Origin: Tetmemena sp. SeJ-2015
Taxonomy: Eukaryota > Ciliophora > Spirotrichea > Sporadotrichida > Oxytrichidae
NCBI GenBank assembly: GCA_027382625.1
Contig: JAJKFJ010021106.1
Coordinates: 1 to 64,000, forward strand
Direction: 5' to 3'
Length of the DNA stretch: 64,000 bases
Positions 12,000-22,288 of the stretch are shown here, in pieces; positions within the stretch are counted from its first letter, which is position 1; every line of letters starts with the position of its first letter. The position numbers and the translations under genes are program-made. Under the pieces are notes generated by a model. It was given only the letters and a program-made list of their open reading frames with translations. It was not told the origin of the DNA and made no database searches.

Positions 12000-12095
12000 C
12001 ACGTTTACCAATAAGCTAAGTGTGGTTAATCGTTACTACTACTACTACTACTACTACTACTAGACCTAATACCACACTCAGCTTTTTCATGCTCA
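12000..12095. repeat. ACT trinucleotide tract inside an imperfect inverted repeat
   Basis: About ten ACT units at 12032-12061 are flanked by aagctaagtgtggt on the left (near 12015) and accacactcagctt on the right (near 12072), which are reverse complements apart from one or two positions. The tract could form a hairpin with the triplet run in the loop. It lies immediately upstream of a possible start codon at 12108 and just outside the GC-rich block, so it may mark that block's boundary. Confidence 0.7.
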
Positions 12096-12107
12096 GAACA
12101 GATTAGG

Positions 12108-13356
12108 ATGACTTAAAGGTAAGTCAACACCATCTTGGATTTAATTATTCAATCACCTCAATACGCTTATAAATGAGCTATTAGATATAATTTTTAGCTA
12201 AGATTATGTTTTTAAGAGATCTAAAACGAAGAGAACTTAAATACTGTGATATGGATATTTAGAGTACTTTGAATAAATTATTACACTAGATATCTTCAAT
12301 ATGTGAATGACTTTCCTTAATGATATTGCTATTCCTTTATAAATTAATTTATTATAAATGAATATATTTTTTAAGGTTCTAATTTTTTTCTAAATTAAAG
12401 AATATGATCAGAATAGTCTCTCTGAAATTGAATTATGATTAAAAATTTGGTGTTCTTGGCCTGTGATATTTTAGTTTTTCATTGAAAAAGTGGATGACGA
12501 GGAAAAGCCTCCCCCAAATAAACTCATTATTGATTATTTTTACTCGTGGACAGTATAATTTTGGCATTCACAGAAATAAACAAAAATATTGGAGAGAACA
12601 TATCAAAAAATAAGTTTATAAAATAAAATTTATTTTCCGTATTAGTGTGATAATTCCTTAGATATTCGAAAATTTAAAGACTCATTTCTAATTAACGAAA
12701 TATATAAGAAGATAACAATTCTTAAAAAGTAAAATTCTATTTTTAAATTAAAATTGTTTATCAAATTAAAATAGATATCAACAAACTAAAAGTTAGTAGA
12801 CGAAGCTTTTGAAGAGGCAGAAGAAAAACTAGAAAAATAAAATGATAACCTCAAAATGTAAGTCTCAACCTTGAAAAAAGAAGTTGATAAAATAGAAGAG
12901 GAATATGAAATAGAAATTATGGCAAATGTTTAAAAGGAAAAGGATAAGTTGAATGCGCATGTTATAAACACTGACAATATCTTGAAAGTACTTGAAAAAC
13001 AAATTGAACAGCAACAAGTTGTTATGCAAAATCAGAATCCAAGTGAAGATAATAAAGCTTAACTCCCAATTGAGAAGAATAATTTATAGAGCATGTTTAA
13101 GAATGCTAGAGATCAAATCTTTAAGAAAAATAAAAGGGGATAAGAAGGTGAACCTAAGATAAAAGAAGAGGGAAGTTCGTTAATTATTATTTTATGTATT
13201 ATTAAGAGGAGGAAGAAGAGAAATAAGGAGCAAAGAGAGACAATTCGGGATTGGATTTTAAGATTTTAAAAGAAGGTCTAGGTTGGGTATAGCTAAGAAT
13301 TTAATAAAAAATAGAGTTAAATTGGATATTAAAATAAAATGGAACAAAAATCGTGA
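12108..13356 (+). CDS. Coiled-coil protein, unidentified
   Basis: Coding-like sequence with TAA/TAG as Gln. A candidate first exon ATG-ACT-TAA-AG at 12108 is followed by GTAAGT. Further exons are weak until about 12485 (EKVDDEEKPPPNKLIIDYFY, then SWTVQFWHSQK). The clearest part is 12785-13356: KLVDEAFEEAEEKLEKQNDN, then a long Glu/Lys/Gln coiled coil (VSTLKKEVDKIEEEYEIEIM; LKVLEKQIEQQQVVMQNQNP), then a basic tail ending at TGA 13354. Six or more in-frame TAA/TAG codons are used as sense. The region 12120-12480 is AT-rich and probably intron or spacer, so the first exon is a guess. No family was recognised. Confidence 0.55.
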
Positions 13357-13369
13357 CAGTTGAAGTGTG

Positions 13370-14275
13370 TCTAATTTGAATAAACATTAGACCATTCATT
13401 AAAGAATTTAAAAAATTTTAATTTAAAATTTTTGTGGGGTAATAAGAGAAATTTAAAAATTTGAGGAATGAAAAAGATTATTACAGAGTACTCATATATA
13501 TTCTTATTGGGGTGTGATGTTTTAAAAGATTAAAAAAGAAACTCGTATTAATTTTTTTAAGCTATCAAACATGAACATATTAGGGGTAATTAAACTATTT
13601 AACTGCCACGAATTTGCAACTCTCCCTTAAATTTTTTAACCAAACACTTATTTTTATTTAATTCTCTGCTAAAGAAGAAGTTTACGAAAAAGTATTTCTA
13701 AATAAACTAAATTTAATAATTTTCTAAATTATAACTTTTAATTTTAATTTATGCATTAGGTTTTTAAAAGTTGAACCACATTTTTAAAGGGAAAAAACTA
13801 TAAGCCATGGGAAAATAAAGAAAGTTTAAAGGATTTAAAATTGAATTTAGGAAGGAAATTTTAAAAATTAGCTCGAGAACAATAGGGGCCTCTTAGACAA
13901 ACTTAAGAAGAGGAGAAAACGATTTTAAAATTTTCATAGCTCTCCTCACTTTCGTCGTAGTAAAAAAATGAGAATCAATCTATTTTTGAAAGGGCCCAGA
14001 TTTTTATAATTATGTAAGCTTTTTTTTTTTGGATTTTTTTAAACTATGTAATTAGGAGGGACCGATTCCATTACATATCTAAAATATGCACAAATCGTTT
14101 AGAGGTTTGGTAGATAGAGAGATAGCTAAGTGATATGGGAGTCTTTTGCTAAAAAAATGGGGATAGATCTTTCAATTTTATAAGCTCATTCTCTTGTTTA
14201 AAATTCAACTTTACTCTGTAAACTTGATATTAAAACTATTTTCAAATCGCTTATTCATTTAATAAATTTTCCGCT
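13370..14275. other. AT-rich spacer, nothing recognised
   Basis: Very AT-rich with stops in all frames. Homopolymer-dominated stretches at about 13420-13450 and 13990-14045 resemble the corrupted blocks elsewhere. No gene, RNA or repeat could be supported. Confidence 0.5.
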
Positions 14276-14280
14276 TGTAC

Positions 14281-14470
14281 AAATTGACTAGAGATTCGGG
14301 AGAATCGGAACATTTTCATTAGAGAGTGGATAGACAGGGACCAACTGTACACTTTATTCTAAGTGAATGCGGAAGGACCTTTGGAGGCTACACTTCTAAG
14401 AATTGGTAAAGTAGCAATAAAGAAATGGGAGATAAAGAAGCTTTTATCTTCCAACTTGATTAATTCAATT
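14281..14470 (+). pseudogene. TLDc-domain fragment
   Basis: One open exon encodes GPTVHFILSECGRTFGGYTS followed by KNWQSSNKEMGDKEAFIFQL. This is the first part of a TLDc domain, whose family pattern is a G-P-T strand, then GR-FGGYT, a Trp-Ser segment, and D-AF-FSL. TLDc proteins are common in ciliates and linked to oxidative stress or V-ATPase regulation. The exon uses TAG and TAA as Gln. The rest of the domain does not follow, because the sequence runs straight into palindrome B. It is called a fragment; it may be a germline segment whose continuation lies elsewhere, or a chimera junction. Confidence 0.65.
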
Positions 14471-14474
14471 TTTA

Positions 14475-15164
14475 ATATTAAGAAAATAGAATTGCAATTA
14501 CAAAATCAATAATTAAAATCATTTAGGACTCCACATTTCAAGCTATTTTTATTGTCTGTTGCTGAAAAGAGGTCATGTTTCTTAGTGTAATTTATTAAAT
14601 GAGTGGCAGTTTGAAATTGAAGATATATCTGTAAATCAATTTATAAAAGGGCTTCGCTTGGGTTTTTTAAATCAAAAAAAATTTTTTTGATAATTTTGAA
14701 ATTAGAAATGATTTTTAAAAAGTTTGACATTAAAATTAGGTAAAAAACATTAGTTTGAAGTAAAAATTTTAAATTTTAAACTACCAACAAGATTCAAAAA
14801 TTTTTAAAAAATTTTTAAAGCAAAGAGGTTCTGATTGGCTAGTTTAAAATTTTAAAGATGGAGTTTTATTAAATGAATGTTTTTACCTAATTTTAATGTC
14901 AAACTTTTAATAAATCATTTCTAATTTAAATTTATCAAAAAACTTTTCTAGATCTCAGATATTATAATTCTCCAGAGTTCGCTAAGCCATTTTATATAAT
15001 TTATTTACAGATATATCTTCAATTTCAAACTGCCACTCATTTAATAAATTACACTAAGAAACATGACCTCTTTTCAGCAACAGACAATAAAAATAGCTTG
15101 AAATGTGGAGTCCTAAATGATTTTAATTATTGATTTTGTAATTGCAATTCTATTTTCTTAATAT
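14475..15164. repeat. Palindrome B (inverted repeat, about 345-bp arms)
   Basis: The left arm from 14475 (atattaagaaaatag) is the reverse complement of the right arm ending at 15164. The match is essentially perfect over the outer 170 bases and over about 14700-14760. Between them the left arm (14650-14690) is a homopolymer-rich version of a more complex right-arm sequence. The centre is near 14819. The arms are AT-rich, with no coding signal. A fold-back transposable element, a hairpin germline segment or a fold-back read artefact would all look like this. Confidence 0.85.
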
Positions 15165-15886
15165 AGGGAAGATACGAATGGATGATCGAGGGTAAGAACA
15201 ATAAAGTGAAGAGCGAGAAGGGCTTCTACATCCTTTTGCTTCACTAAAGACTAGGCAGAGAACAGGCAGGCGATGTTAGGCCAAGAAAAAAAAGTGATTA
15301 GAAATGCTTTTAATATTAATAAATTTTTATAAATTTTCTTATCCTTCTATAAATTTTTTAACATAATTGATCTCAGCCAACTTACCACACTCTCTCCCCA
15401 CTCCTCCTCCCTCCTCACTCCAACTGCCCCTTTCCTCACCCACCACTCCTTCTCTCCCCACCCTCTCTCGTCTTCCTGAAAGTTTTTTTTGATCCCTCGA
15501 CACTTTTTTCCTCACTTGAAGTACTTAGAGAGAGCATTGAAAAAAAAGAGTGAGGGTGTCGAGCAGTAAAGACGAGGAGGGGGGAGAAAAGGAGTGGGGG
15601 TGGGGAAAGGAGCGTTGGATGAGGAGGGAGGAGGAGTGGGGAGAGAGTGTGGTAATTTGGCGAGATCAATTTGTTAAAAGATTGTCACTCAGAAGGGGTC
15701 AACGACCATATTTAGAATAATTTATTAAGTATTAAAAGCATTTCTAATCATTTTTTTTAGTTTGGGCCTAACAGTCGCCTGCCTGTTCTCTGCCTAGTCT
15801 TTAGTGAAGCAAAAGGATGTAGAAGCCCTTCTCGCTCTTCACTTTATTGTTCTTACCCTCGATCATCCATTCGTATCTTCCCTATA
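15162..15886. repeat. Palindrome C (inverted repeat, about 360-bp arms), directly abutting palindrome B
   Basis: The left arm starts tatagggaagatacg at 15162 and is the reverse complement of the right arm ending at 15886; the centre is near 15524. Arms match closely at the outer 115 bases and over a pyrimidine-rich stretch (15385-15470), and differ near 15310-15350, where the left arm is again homopolymer-rich. The innermost part forms a hairpin (cctcgacac against gtgtcgagg). The outer part of each arm holds a coding-like exon. The open frame at 15436-15669 is an artefact of the pyrimidine tract. Confidence 0.85.
15168..15296 (+). pseudogene. Coding-like exon fragment duplicated in both arms of palindrome C
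   Basis: After an AG, the left arm reads GRYEWMIEGKNNKVKSEKGF and continues YILLLHQRLGREQAGDV with one TAA as Gln; the right arm carries the same on the minus strand (15886-15760). Codon choice is gene-like. No upstream or downstream exon joins it, and I do not recognise the family. It may be a macronuclear-destined segment or part of a gene cut by the palindrome. Confidence 0.4.
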
Positions 15887-15996
15887 ATTGTAGCATGAAT
15901 TATAATATGCTTTAACTTAGAAATACATACTGATTCAGTCTTTGTTCTTAGATTCATAATATATTCCGCTTTAAATATAGATCTCATTTAAATTAA

Positions 15997-16308
15997 ATGT
16001 CTACCTCAACAACTACATCAACTCCGACTTCAAAAAAATAACAACATCAGTAACTACAAGCTAAACCTCTAAAACTAGAAGATGGCATGCGAGGAGGTAA
16101 GCAGCCTCCATCTTGATCAACAGAGGCTTATCTTGGCTGGAAAGCTCAAAGAGCTACAAAAGTATGCTTAAATTTGCGTACTTTTGAACACAATCTAGAG
16201 CAGAGCCTTGACCATTCTCAAGTATTACTCACTCCTACTTCAACATTCAAATGGAGTATACACTCAACAGACAACTGCTCAAAGCACTAAAACTAAAACT
16301 AAAAGTGA
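15997..16308 (+). CDS. Small unidentified protein
   Basis: It starts at ATG 15997: MSTSTTTSTPTSKKQQHQQL, with TAA/TAG read as Gln, then LKLEDGMRG. A 27-nt GT-AG intron at 16097-16123 removes an in-frame TGA. It continues EAYLGWKAQRATKVCLNLRT, then TSTFKWSIHSTDN, to a TGA at 16306. The Thr/Ser/Gln-rich start is probably disordered. No family was recognised. It lies just downstream of palindrome C, so its 5' context may be unreliable. Confidence 0.5.
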
Positions 16309-16309
16309 G

Positions 16310-17200
16310 GAAGGTGCGGTGCTCATCATGATCTTCACGCTAATTTGGTAGGAGCTTACTCCCTCATTAAATTTAAGTTCATAATGTTTTAAAACTATCT
16401 CTAATTTAATATATAGCACTTTGCGTAGGAACTCTATCATCATTAGGTTTTTCTAACCCTCGATCAACTAATTATAATCACCCTAAAATGCATATTTTTT
16501 GAAATTGATGATGGGGTTGTAATGAATCAAAGAATTCCCTAGTTTGGTTAAGATTACAAGAGTTCAGTTTTTCATTATAGTTAGAAGTTAACTCACTTTG
16601 GCAGGGTAGAAATATCCATCTCAAATAAACTTAAACTATAAAAATATGATGATAAATAAAGTATTTTTGATTTTCATTAACTAAGATTGCTATATAATTT
16701 AGGTGTGAATAAAATACAGAGAGCTTTTGCTATATTGATGACAGTTGCTATTGGTTTCCTCCAAGCTTGCGTTCATAATCGCCTTCTGAGGAAAAGAAAA
16801 GGGAAAGCTACATGGCAGGGAAAAAAAATTTTAAAGTATTAGAGTTAGAAGTTTACAGTGTTAAGAACAATTGATTTAATTTAAGCTCTTGAAAAGGTGA
16901 TGAGATTTAAATGTGCTGAAATATAAAAAAATGTCTGAAATTCACAGAGACCAATTCGGTTTCTTTTATTTAATTCTTGATAGATTAATTCAGATGGGAT
17001 TATGCGAATGAGGAATAGATTTACGATTGGTAAATAATCTATAGTTTTACAGAGATGTTGATTGCTTATAAGAGGGTGTTAAATCTAATTACAAACTATT
17101 TATCTTAATAATTATAACGTAATCTAAAAATATCATTAAGAAGTTATTTAGCCTATCTGAATTTTAAGTGAATGTTCAAAGACATATTGGTTTTCTGTGG
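16310..17200. other. Spacer with no supported gene
   Basis: Mostly AT-rich with scattered stops in all frames. Short open stretches near 16570-16620 and 16960-17040 have no clear gene-like continuity. Confidence 0.4.
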
Positions 17201-17204
17201 ATGC

Positions 17205-20200
17205 ATGTACAATCCCCCTCCCACTTCAGGCTCAGGCGATCGCTAGAGCGGAGCAACTACAACTAATTCAGGTGAAGGCGTTCTAGCCGAGTCAGGACTC
17301 TCAACAAGCTAAACACAGGATCGGGCACAACTTCTTTGGCAAGACAGGATATTAAATGATATAGATTAATTTTTGTATGGATAACTTACCACCAGTGACT
17401 TCGCTCACTCCCCAGCGCAAGTATAAAAACTACGAACAGCAAAGGGCAGTCATAAGAATGGGCGAGATCATCAAACTGAGGGAAGATGACAAGTATCAGC
17501 ATCTAGATGTTATCATTGAGATGGAGAACAGCCACATCAATCCATCAAAAGTAATGTGTAAAATATAGGTTTCAGTTTATTATCCCGATACCATGTTCCT
17601 TTAAATTTAAGCATCTATAGATATATTGTTAATGAATTAATGAAAATGCTTTACCTACATCAGGTATAAGAGAATAAAAAGGATTAGGAGATTGATGAAA
17701 ATCGCATCTACATGGTGGATAAACTAGAAGACACTGGAGAAAATTTAGCTAGATGCCTCATCAAGCTAGACTTCGATAGAACTAGAAAGTAAGTTCAATA
17801 CAAATTTCCTTTATAAGGAAGGCCTTTCTCAGGGAGGATTCTTATAGGAATCTTGGCAAGATTTTACTTAAAGATTTTCATTTCGCGATTTTCTGCTTTG
17901 ATTAGATATGAGATAGGTCGTTAATTAACAACTATATTACTGCTATCTAAATTACCACCGATCTATTAAAATTTGATCGCTCTTTGATCCTAATTGACTT
18001 ATTTTAGGTATAAACTCTATTTCTTGCGTATGCTGACAGTGACAGATGAGAATGATTAATCTGCCCTCAATAAACGAAAACAAGCCTCCGAGAATAGCTC
18101 TGCCGCGAAATCTAGTAAGAATTGCCAATTTAAGGCTAATGAATATATCAGATCAAACAAAGAGGAATTCAGTACAGAGTCATGTAAATTTAATGGTGGG
18201 AAACCAATATGAGATCTTGGCTTAGAGCCCTTCTTTTTCCATTCAATCTACTAACACGAGCCGCAAAACGTTTGGATCTAAGCGCAACTCTTAAGATGAA
18301 AATTTGACAAGTGCAGGTAAACAATCAACTACTCCCGATTTAAAAATCACGTCTTGCTTATTGTGCAACTGTGAATTATTTGAGAGAGGCTCAGGTAGAG
18401 GGTGGTCTAAGGAAAAGCTAAAACTCTATAGCTCAGATACTTAATGTATAGGGCTCGAGCGCTCATATAACTAATTCTACAAATCAAAATCTCGGTGGCA
18501 CAGTAAGCAGGAGCCAAAGTGATTTCCTAGCCACAGGAACTTTGAACTTGAACAATTCTTCTGCAGCTTCACCATTTTACAACCCTGAATTCACCAGTCC
18601 ACTAAGAGAGAATAATCAGATGCTTAATGACTCTGGAGATTCCATTCTTTAATCACCACTACCAGGCAGCTCTTAAAATTAACTGAATCAAAGTAATGGA
18701 CTTTAAGGCTATGGATTTGGAACCTAGATGCAAGTTGTTAATCCTAGTGGGAACTAGAACGGGCTTGGATTTTCAGGCGGGAATATTCTCCTCAATTTCA
18801 ATCCAGCGACAAGAACTTATTTCAAATGCTCAATTTATAGCCCTCCTTCTTAATCTTTTTTTAATTTACAGCCCTTCAAACAGGTTATATACAGTTGATG
18901 AGGTGACTTCGACCTTTTCAGCTGATCAAACAGCAAATCATAGTCTATAGAAAACAGCCTAAAAGAGGAATGCTTTCTGTAGCTCTTCTCGTTCCAGCAA
19001 TAATTTCTGCAATAGCGTTTCTGGCTCAATTGGTAATCAAACTCTTAGCCTCTTATAATTTATTTTGAGTTTAAATTTAAGCCACCACTCTAATCAGAGA
19101 TCAAACCCTTCTCACTTCTCATCGCATCACTCTTAAAATTCAGGCTCTCGTTCTCATCTCTCCCATTCTTCAGCTTCTCGAATTGGAGCGAACGCAAGGA
19201 ACTCTCACTCAGGCTGTTCCTAGCCATCTTACTCTCAGAGTCTCTCAAATGCTAACACTTTGAGCTTATACAATCAATCAATAAATCAATCAAATATAGC
19301 CCTAAATTTGATGAGCAAGGGCAGTCCATAGTCTTCAAGAAGAGCAGGTGTAAACAAATGGTATCAATTCAGATGAATTAAAAATATTTAAACGCTGTTC
19401 GCACTATCAATAGCAGGCCTAGTGAAAGTAAGATGGAAAACTCTCCAAGCCAGGAAGGAGAGGGAGGCATGGTTTTGAGTGAGCAGTCATCTTCAATCTC
19501 TGATCTACACAAGGAAGAAGATTTCCCTGTTCATGTTAATTAATAGACCTATCTTTCTTTAGAATTATATGATGCATGACTAGAAGATTGCATTAGCTCA
19601 TCCACAAGTTCAAGCGAAGAAATAAGGCAAGGCTCCATAAAAGAGCAGCTCTTTCCCTTTCTAAGTTAAAGACAAAACGAGGATGTCTAAGTCTATCCTT
19701 ACAGGAGGAAGCAGCGGTGGGACCTCTGATGCGAGTCCTTTTGGCATTAGAGTTGATCGTAAAAATAAGAATAGAAACCCTAAAGCTTCTCTACAGCTTG
19801 AAAAGAAGAGCTCTTTTGATAAATCTGGAGCAATAGTGATTTCTTCAACCTTACCTTTCCCAACTTTTACCCACTCCAATTCTCATTCTATAATATGAAA
19901 AGTTTTCGACGTTTTTTGTCTCAAAATGATCAGCAAGTCACAACTCAGCCTATTAACGAGCTGGGAAGGCTTTCTGCTCCACTACTTTAGCATAATACCG
20001 ATTCTCAAGCTACTGCAACTACTGCTGCTTCAACAGTTGGGGGTCATGCAAGAAATAGTCTCCAGCTTAACTCTCAACGAGGGTACTTCTATTTCCAAGG
20101 CAGCACATTTTGATAAGTAGTTTTTAATTCTTAAAGCAAGTTCAAGTCTTTAGAAACACAAGAGCGGCGTGCCTGCAGTAGTCGTTGAGCAAGTTTCTAA

Positions 20201-20553
20201 TGAAAGCCTAAATGAGTTGGTTCAAGAGAATGCTTCAAGGCGAGATAGAAAATTCTGTGCCTACCACTGACTAGAAGATTAAGATTTTCAACTACCAGTA
20301 AGATGAATCTCAAGCATATAGCTGCTCTAGCAAAAGCATAAATGTGAGAGTTTCATATTATCAATTTTCAAAAATTTGAAGCAGTTTGATATCTTCAAGT
20401 ATGAACAGTAGTATTCTTCTAAGAAAGAGCGTTCATTAGCCAAACTAACACTTAGAGGTCTCTACCCAAAGCCAATCAAATTCAAATTCTCACTCACTAT
20501 CACTTAGCTCAAACAATAATAACAATAAGAAAATGCAAAAGAAGCTTAGATGA
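17205..20553 (+). CDS. Unidentified protein with long Ser/Asn/Gln-rich C-terminal region
   Basis: A plausible start is ATG 17205 (MYNPPPTSGSGDRQSGATTT), joining the frame of MDNLPPVTSLTPQRKYKNYE at 17377 if the T run at 17370 is one base too long; ATG 17377 is the conservative start. The conserved-looking N-terminal part is RAVIRMGEIIKLREDDKYQH, then after an intron (about 17552-17664) IYMVDKLEDTGENLARCLIK, and after another (17790-18007) YKLYFLRMLTVTDEND. From about 18220 the protein becomes Ser/Asn/Gln-rich (SRSQSDFLATGTLNLNNSSA; NSGSRSHLSHSSASRIGANA) with short GT-AG introns at 19041-19080 and 19350. It ends at TGA 20551. Frame slips near 19578 and 19895 look like base errors. The Ser-rich tail suggests a phosphorylated regulatory protein; family unknown. 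Confidence 0.6.
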
Positions 20554-20775
20554 AAACTACTTACTGAAGCAAAACAACTTCTTTCTTTATAAGAAATAAA
20601 AATCTAACTGATTTGAAAATGAAGTTAACTAAGAAGCAACTTCTTATTCTCTTAAAACATTTGCAATTCTTATGCTAACCAATTTATGATTTGTGCAAAT
20701 TTTTAGCTTAATATTTTGGTTGATTAATTAATTTCGCTAGATCTATATGCTTTGATTGTCTTTAAATTCCTTAAA

Positions 20776-22058
20776 TCATTTTCTGCCTCTTGAAAAAGTG
20801 CTAAATCCTCCGTGGAATGGGCTATTGTGATAGCTTCCTGATTTAGTGTGGTGCGAGTGGTCGTGGCCATGAGAGTGATGAGCATGCTTGCTGCTATGAG
20901 TCTCTTAACTTGCTGTGTGTGGGTGAGACTAGTGATAGTGCTGATTGCTAGCCTCAGATCCACCTTACTTTGAGTGGTCAATTGGGCATTTGGCTTGGCT
21001 GTTTGTAGATTAAGTTTGCTCTTACTTGGGAGGCTCTTCTTTAGCCACTGGAGTTTCAGTTGCCTCTTAATGGTGGTGATGGTGATGAGCATGGGAGCAA
21101 TTAGAGTGATCATGATGGTCATGTGAGTGCTCTTAAGAGTGTGCTTTATTTTCGCTGTGTGCTTGTGCTTGATCATGCTCGTGATGGTGGTGCTCATGTG
21201 TGCAAGGTCCATCGTGATCATGATGATGATGTTCATGGCCGTGGTCGTGGCTGTGATCATGATTGCAAGGGCCGTCATGATCATGATGATGGTGATGATG
21301 TCCTTAAGCCAACTGATATTGCTCATCAGGAACCATATTGGTTCTCTTTATATCTCCATTTTCATCCTTCTCCACGAATTCCAAAGTCTCTGGGTTCAGA
21401 TTCTTGTAAATATTCTGGCCCTTCTCTCTCATTAAATCCTGGATGTTAGTCTTTTAATCTCTAAACCACCCGAGGTTATCTGCAATAAGGTGGAGTGCCT
21501 GGCAGCCCTCGCATCTGATGATGACGACTCCATTTTCGTAGGAGTCTCTGGAGAAAGTCCTGGCCATCTTCTTCTCGCATTTGCCACAAGTGAAAGCAAA
21601 ATCTGAATGCAAATATAAAGCAATCATGAGCATGCCTCTCTGAGCCATAAGTTTAGTGCCCTTAATATCGTCTTCTGTAAACTGATAGAGAGGTGCCTTC
21701 TTTTGTGGGGTTTACTTGGGTTCTTTTGGCTCATTAGGGTCTGAGGGCATGCTAAAAACAGTCTTCTCCTTATAGTTAGGAGCTTAAGTTTCACCAGTTG
21801 AGAATAAATACACACTAGGGATAATATTTGACATGCATTAAATATTTTTGAGAAGCTGAAGGCAGTTTGGTTAAGTAGCATGGATGAAGTACTTTGCTTT
21901 TGAGTTAGTGAGCTCAGGGTAAGTAGTCTAGAGTATTGGTGGTAGAATCTCTGCTGAGTGAGCCCTTAGAGTGCGAAAGTCTAAGTCTGTTGCGCAACGA
22001 TTCTCTTGAGTGCTTAAGTGTGTTTGAGTAGCTTTGCTTGCGTGGAGAGTGCTTGCAT
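20776..22058 (-). CDS. DNL-type zinc finger protein (Zim17/Tim15/DNLZ, mitochondrial Hsp70 escort) with histidine-rich tail
   Basis: DNLZ/Zim17 keeps mitochondrial Hsp70 soluble and supports protein import in the matrix. The start at 22058 gives a presequence-like N-terminus rich in Gln, Leu, Arg and Lys (MQALSTQAKLLKHTQALKRI; FYHQYSRLLTLSSL). A 29-nt intron near 21820-21792 then restores frame to PLYQFTEDDIKGTKL. The zinc domain is clear: CGKCEKK, then VVIIRCEGCQALHLIADNLG, with two CxxC pairs and the ADNLGWF end that names the family. After the domain comes about 210 residues not found in the family: repeated HHHDHDGPC units, HDH and HHH runs, then Gln/Ser-rich sequence and a second His cluster (HAHHSHGHDHSHH) before TGA 20776. 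Many Gln codons are TAA/TAG. The domain call is secure; the tail's role is unknown. Confidence 0.88.
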
Positions 22059-22288
22059 TTTATATGGGAGTTGTGAGTGGATAGTATTAATCAATTAAAT
22101 ATAATAAGTATTTATCTTCCTCTCTTTTTCAAAACCCTCCCTCAAATATATTTCACAGACCTCCCCCCTCTCTAACTTACTTTTATTTGTTAACTCTGAT
22201 CATAGATAAGGCTTACAATTCATAGATGCAGATGAAATAATTAAGTAGAGTGGAATTATAGTTTAGAATTATAATTTTAAGCTTTAAT
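22059..22288. promoter_or_regulatory. Shared 230-bp divergent promoter region
   Basis: Only about 230 AT-rich bases separate the starts of the DNLZ-like gene (minus) and the small Tim gene (plus). A TATAAA lies within a few bases of the DNLZ start codon (tatata/tataaa near 22060) and an ATATAATAAG stretch is central. The arrangement suggests a bidirectional promoter for two mitochondrial import proteins. No conserved operator was identified. Confidence 0.45.

Noticed and set aside
15436..15669. Pro/Ser/Leu-rich minus-strand open frame.
   Set aside because: Product of the pyrimidine-rich palindromic tract in palindrome C, with no start context or homology.
20724..21449. Ile/Met/Thr-rich 200-codon minus frame and Met/Val-rich plus frames that look like membrane proteins.
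   Set aside because: They are out-of-frame readings of the CAT/CAC histidine repeats of the DNLZ-like gene.
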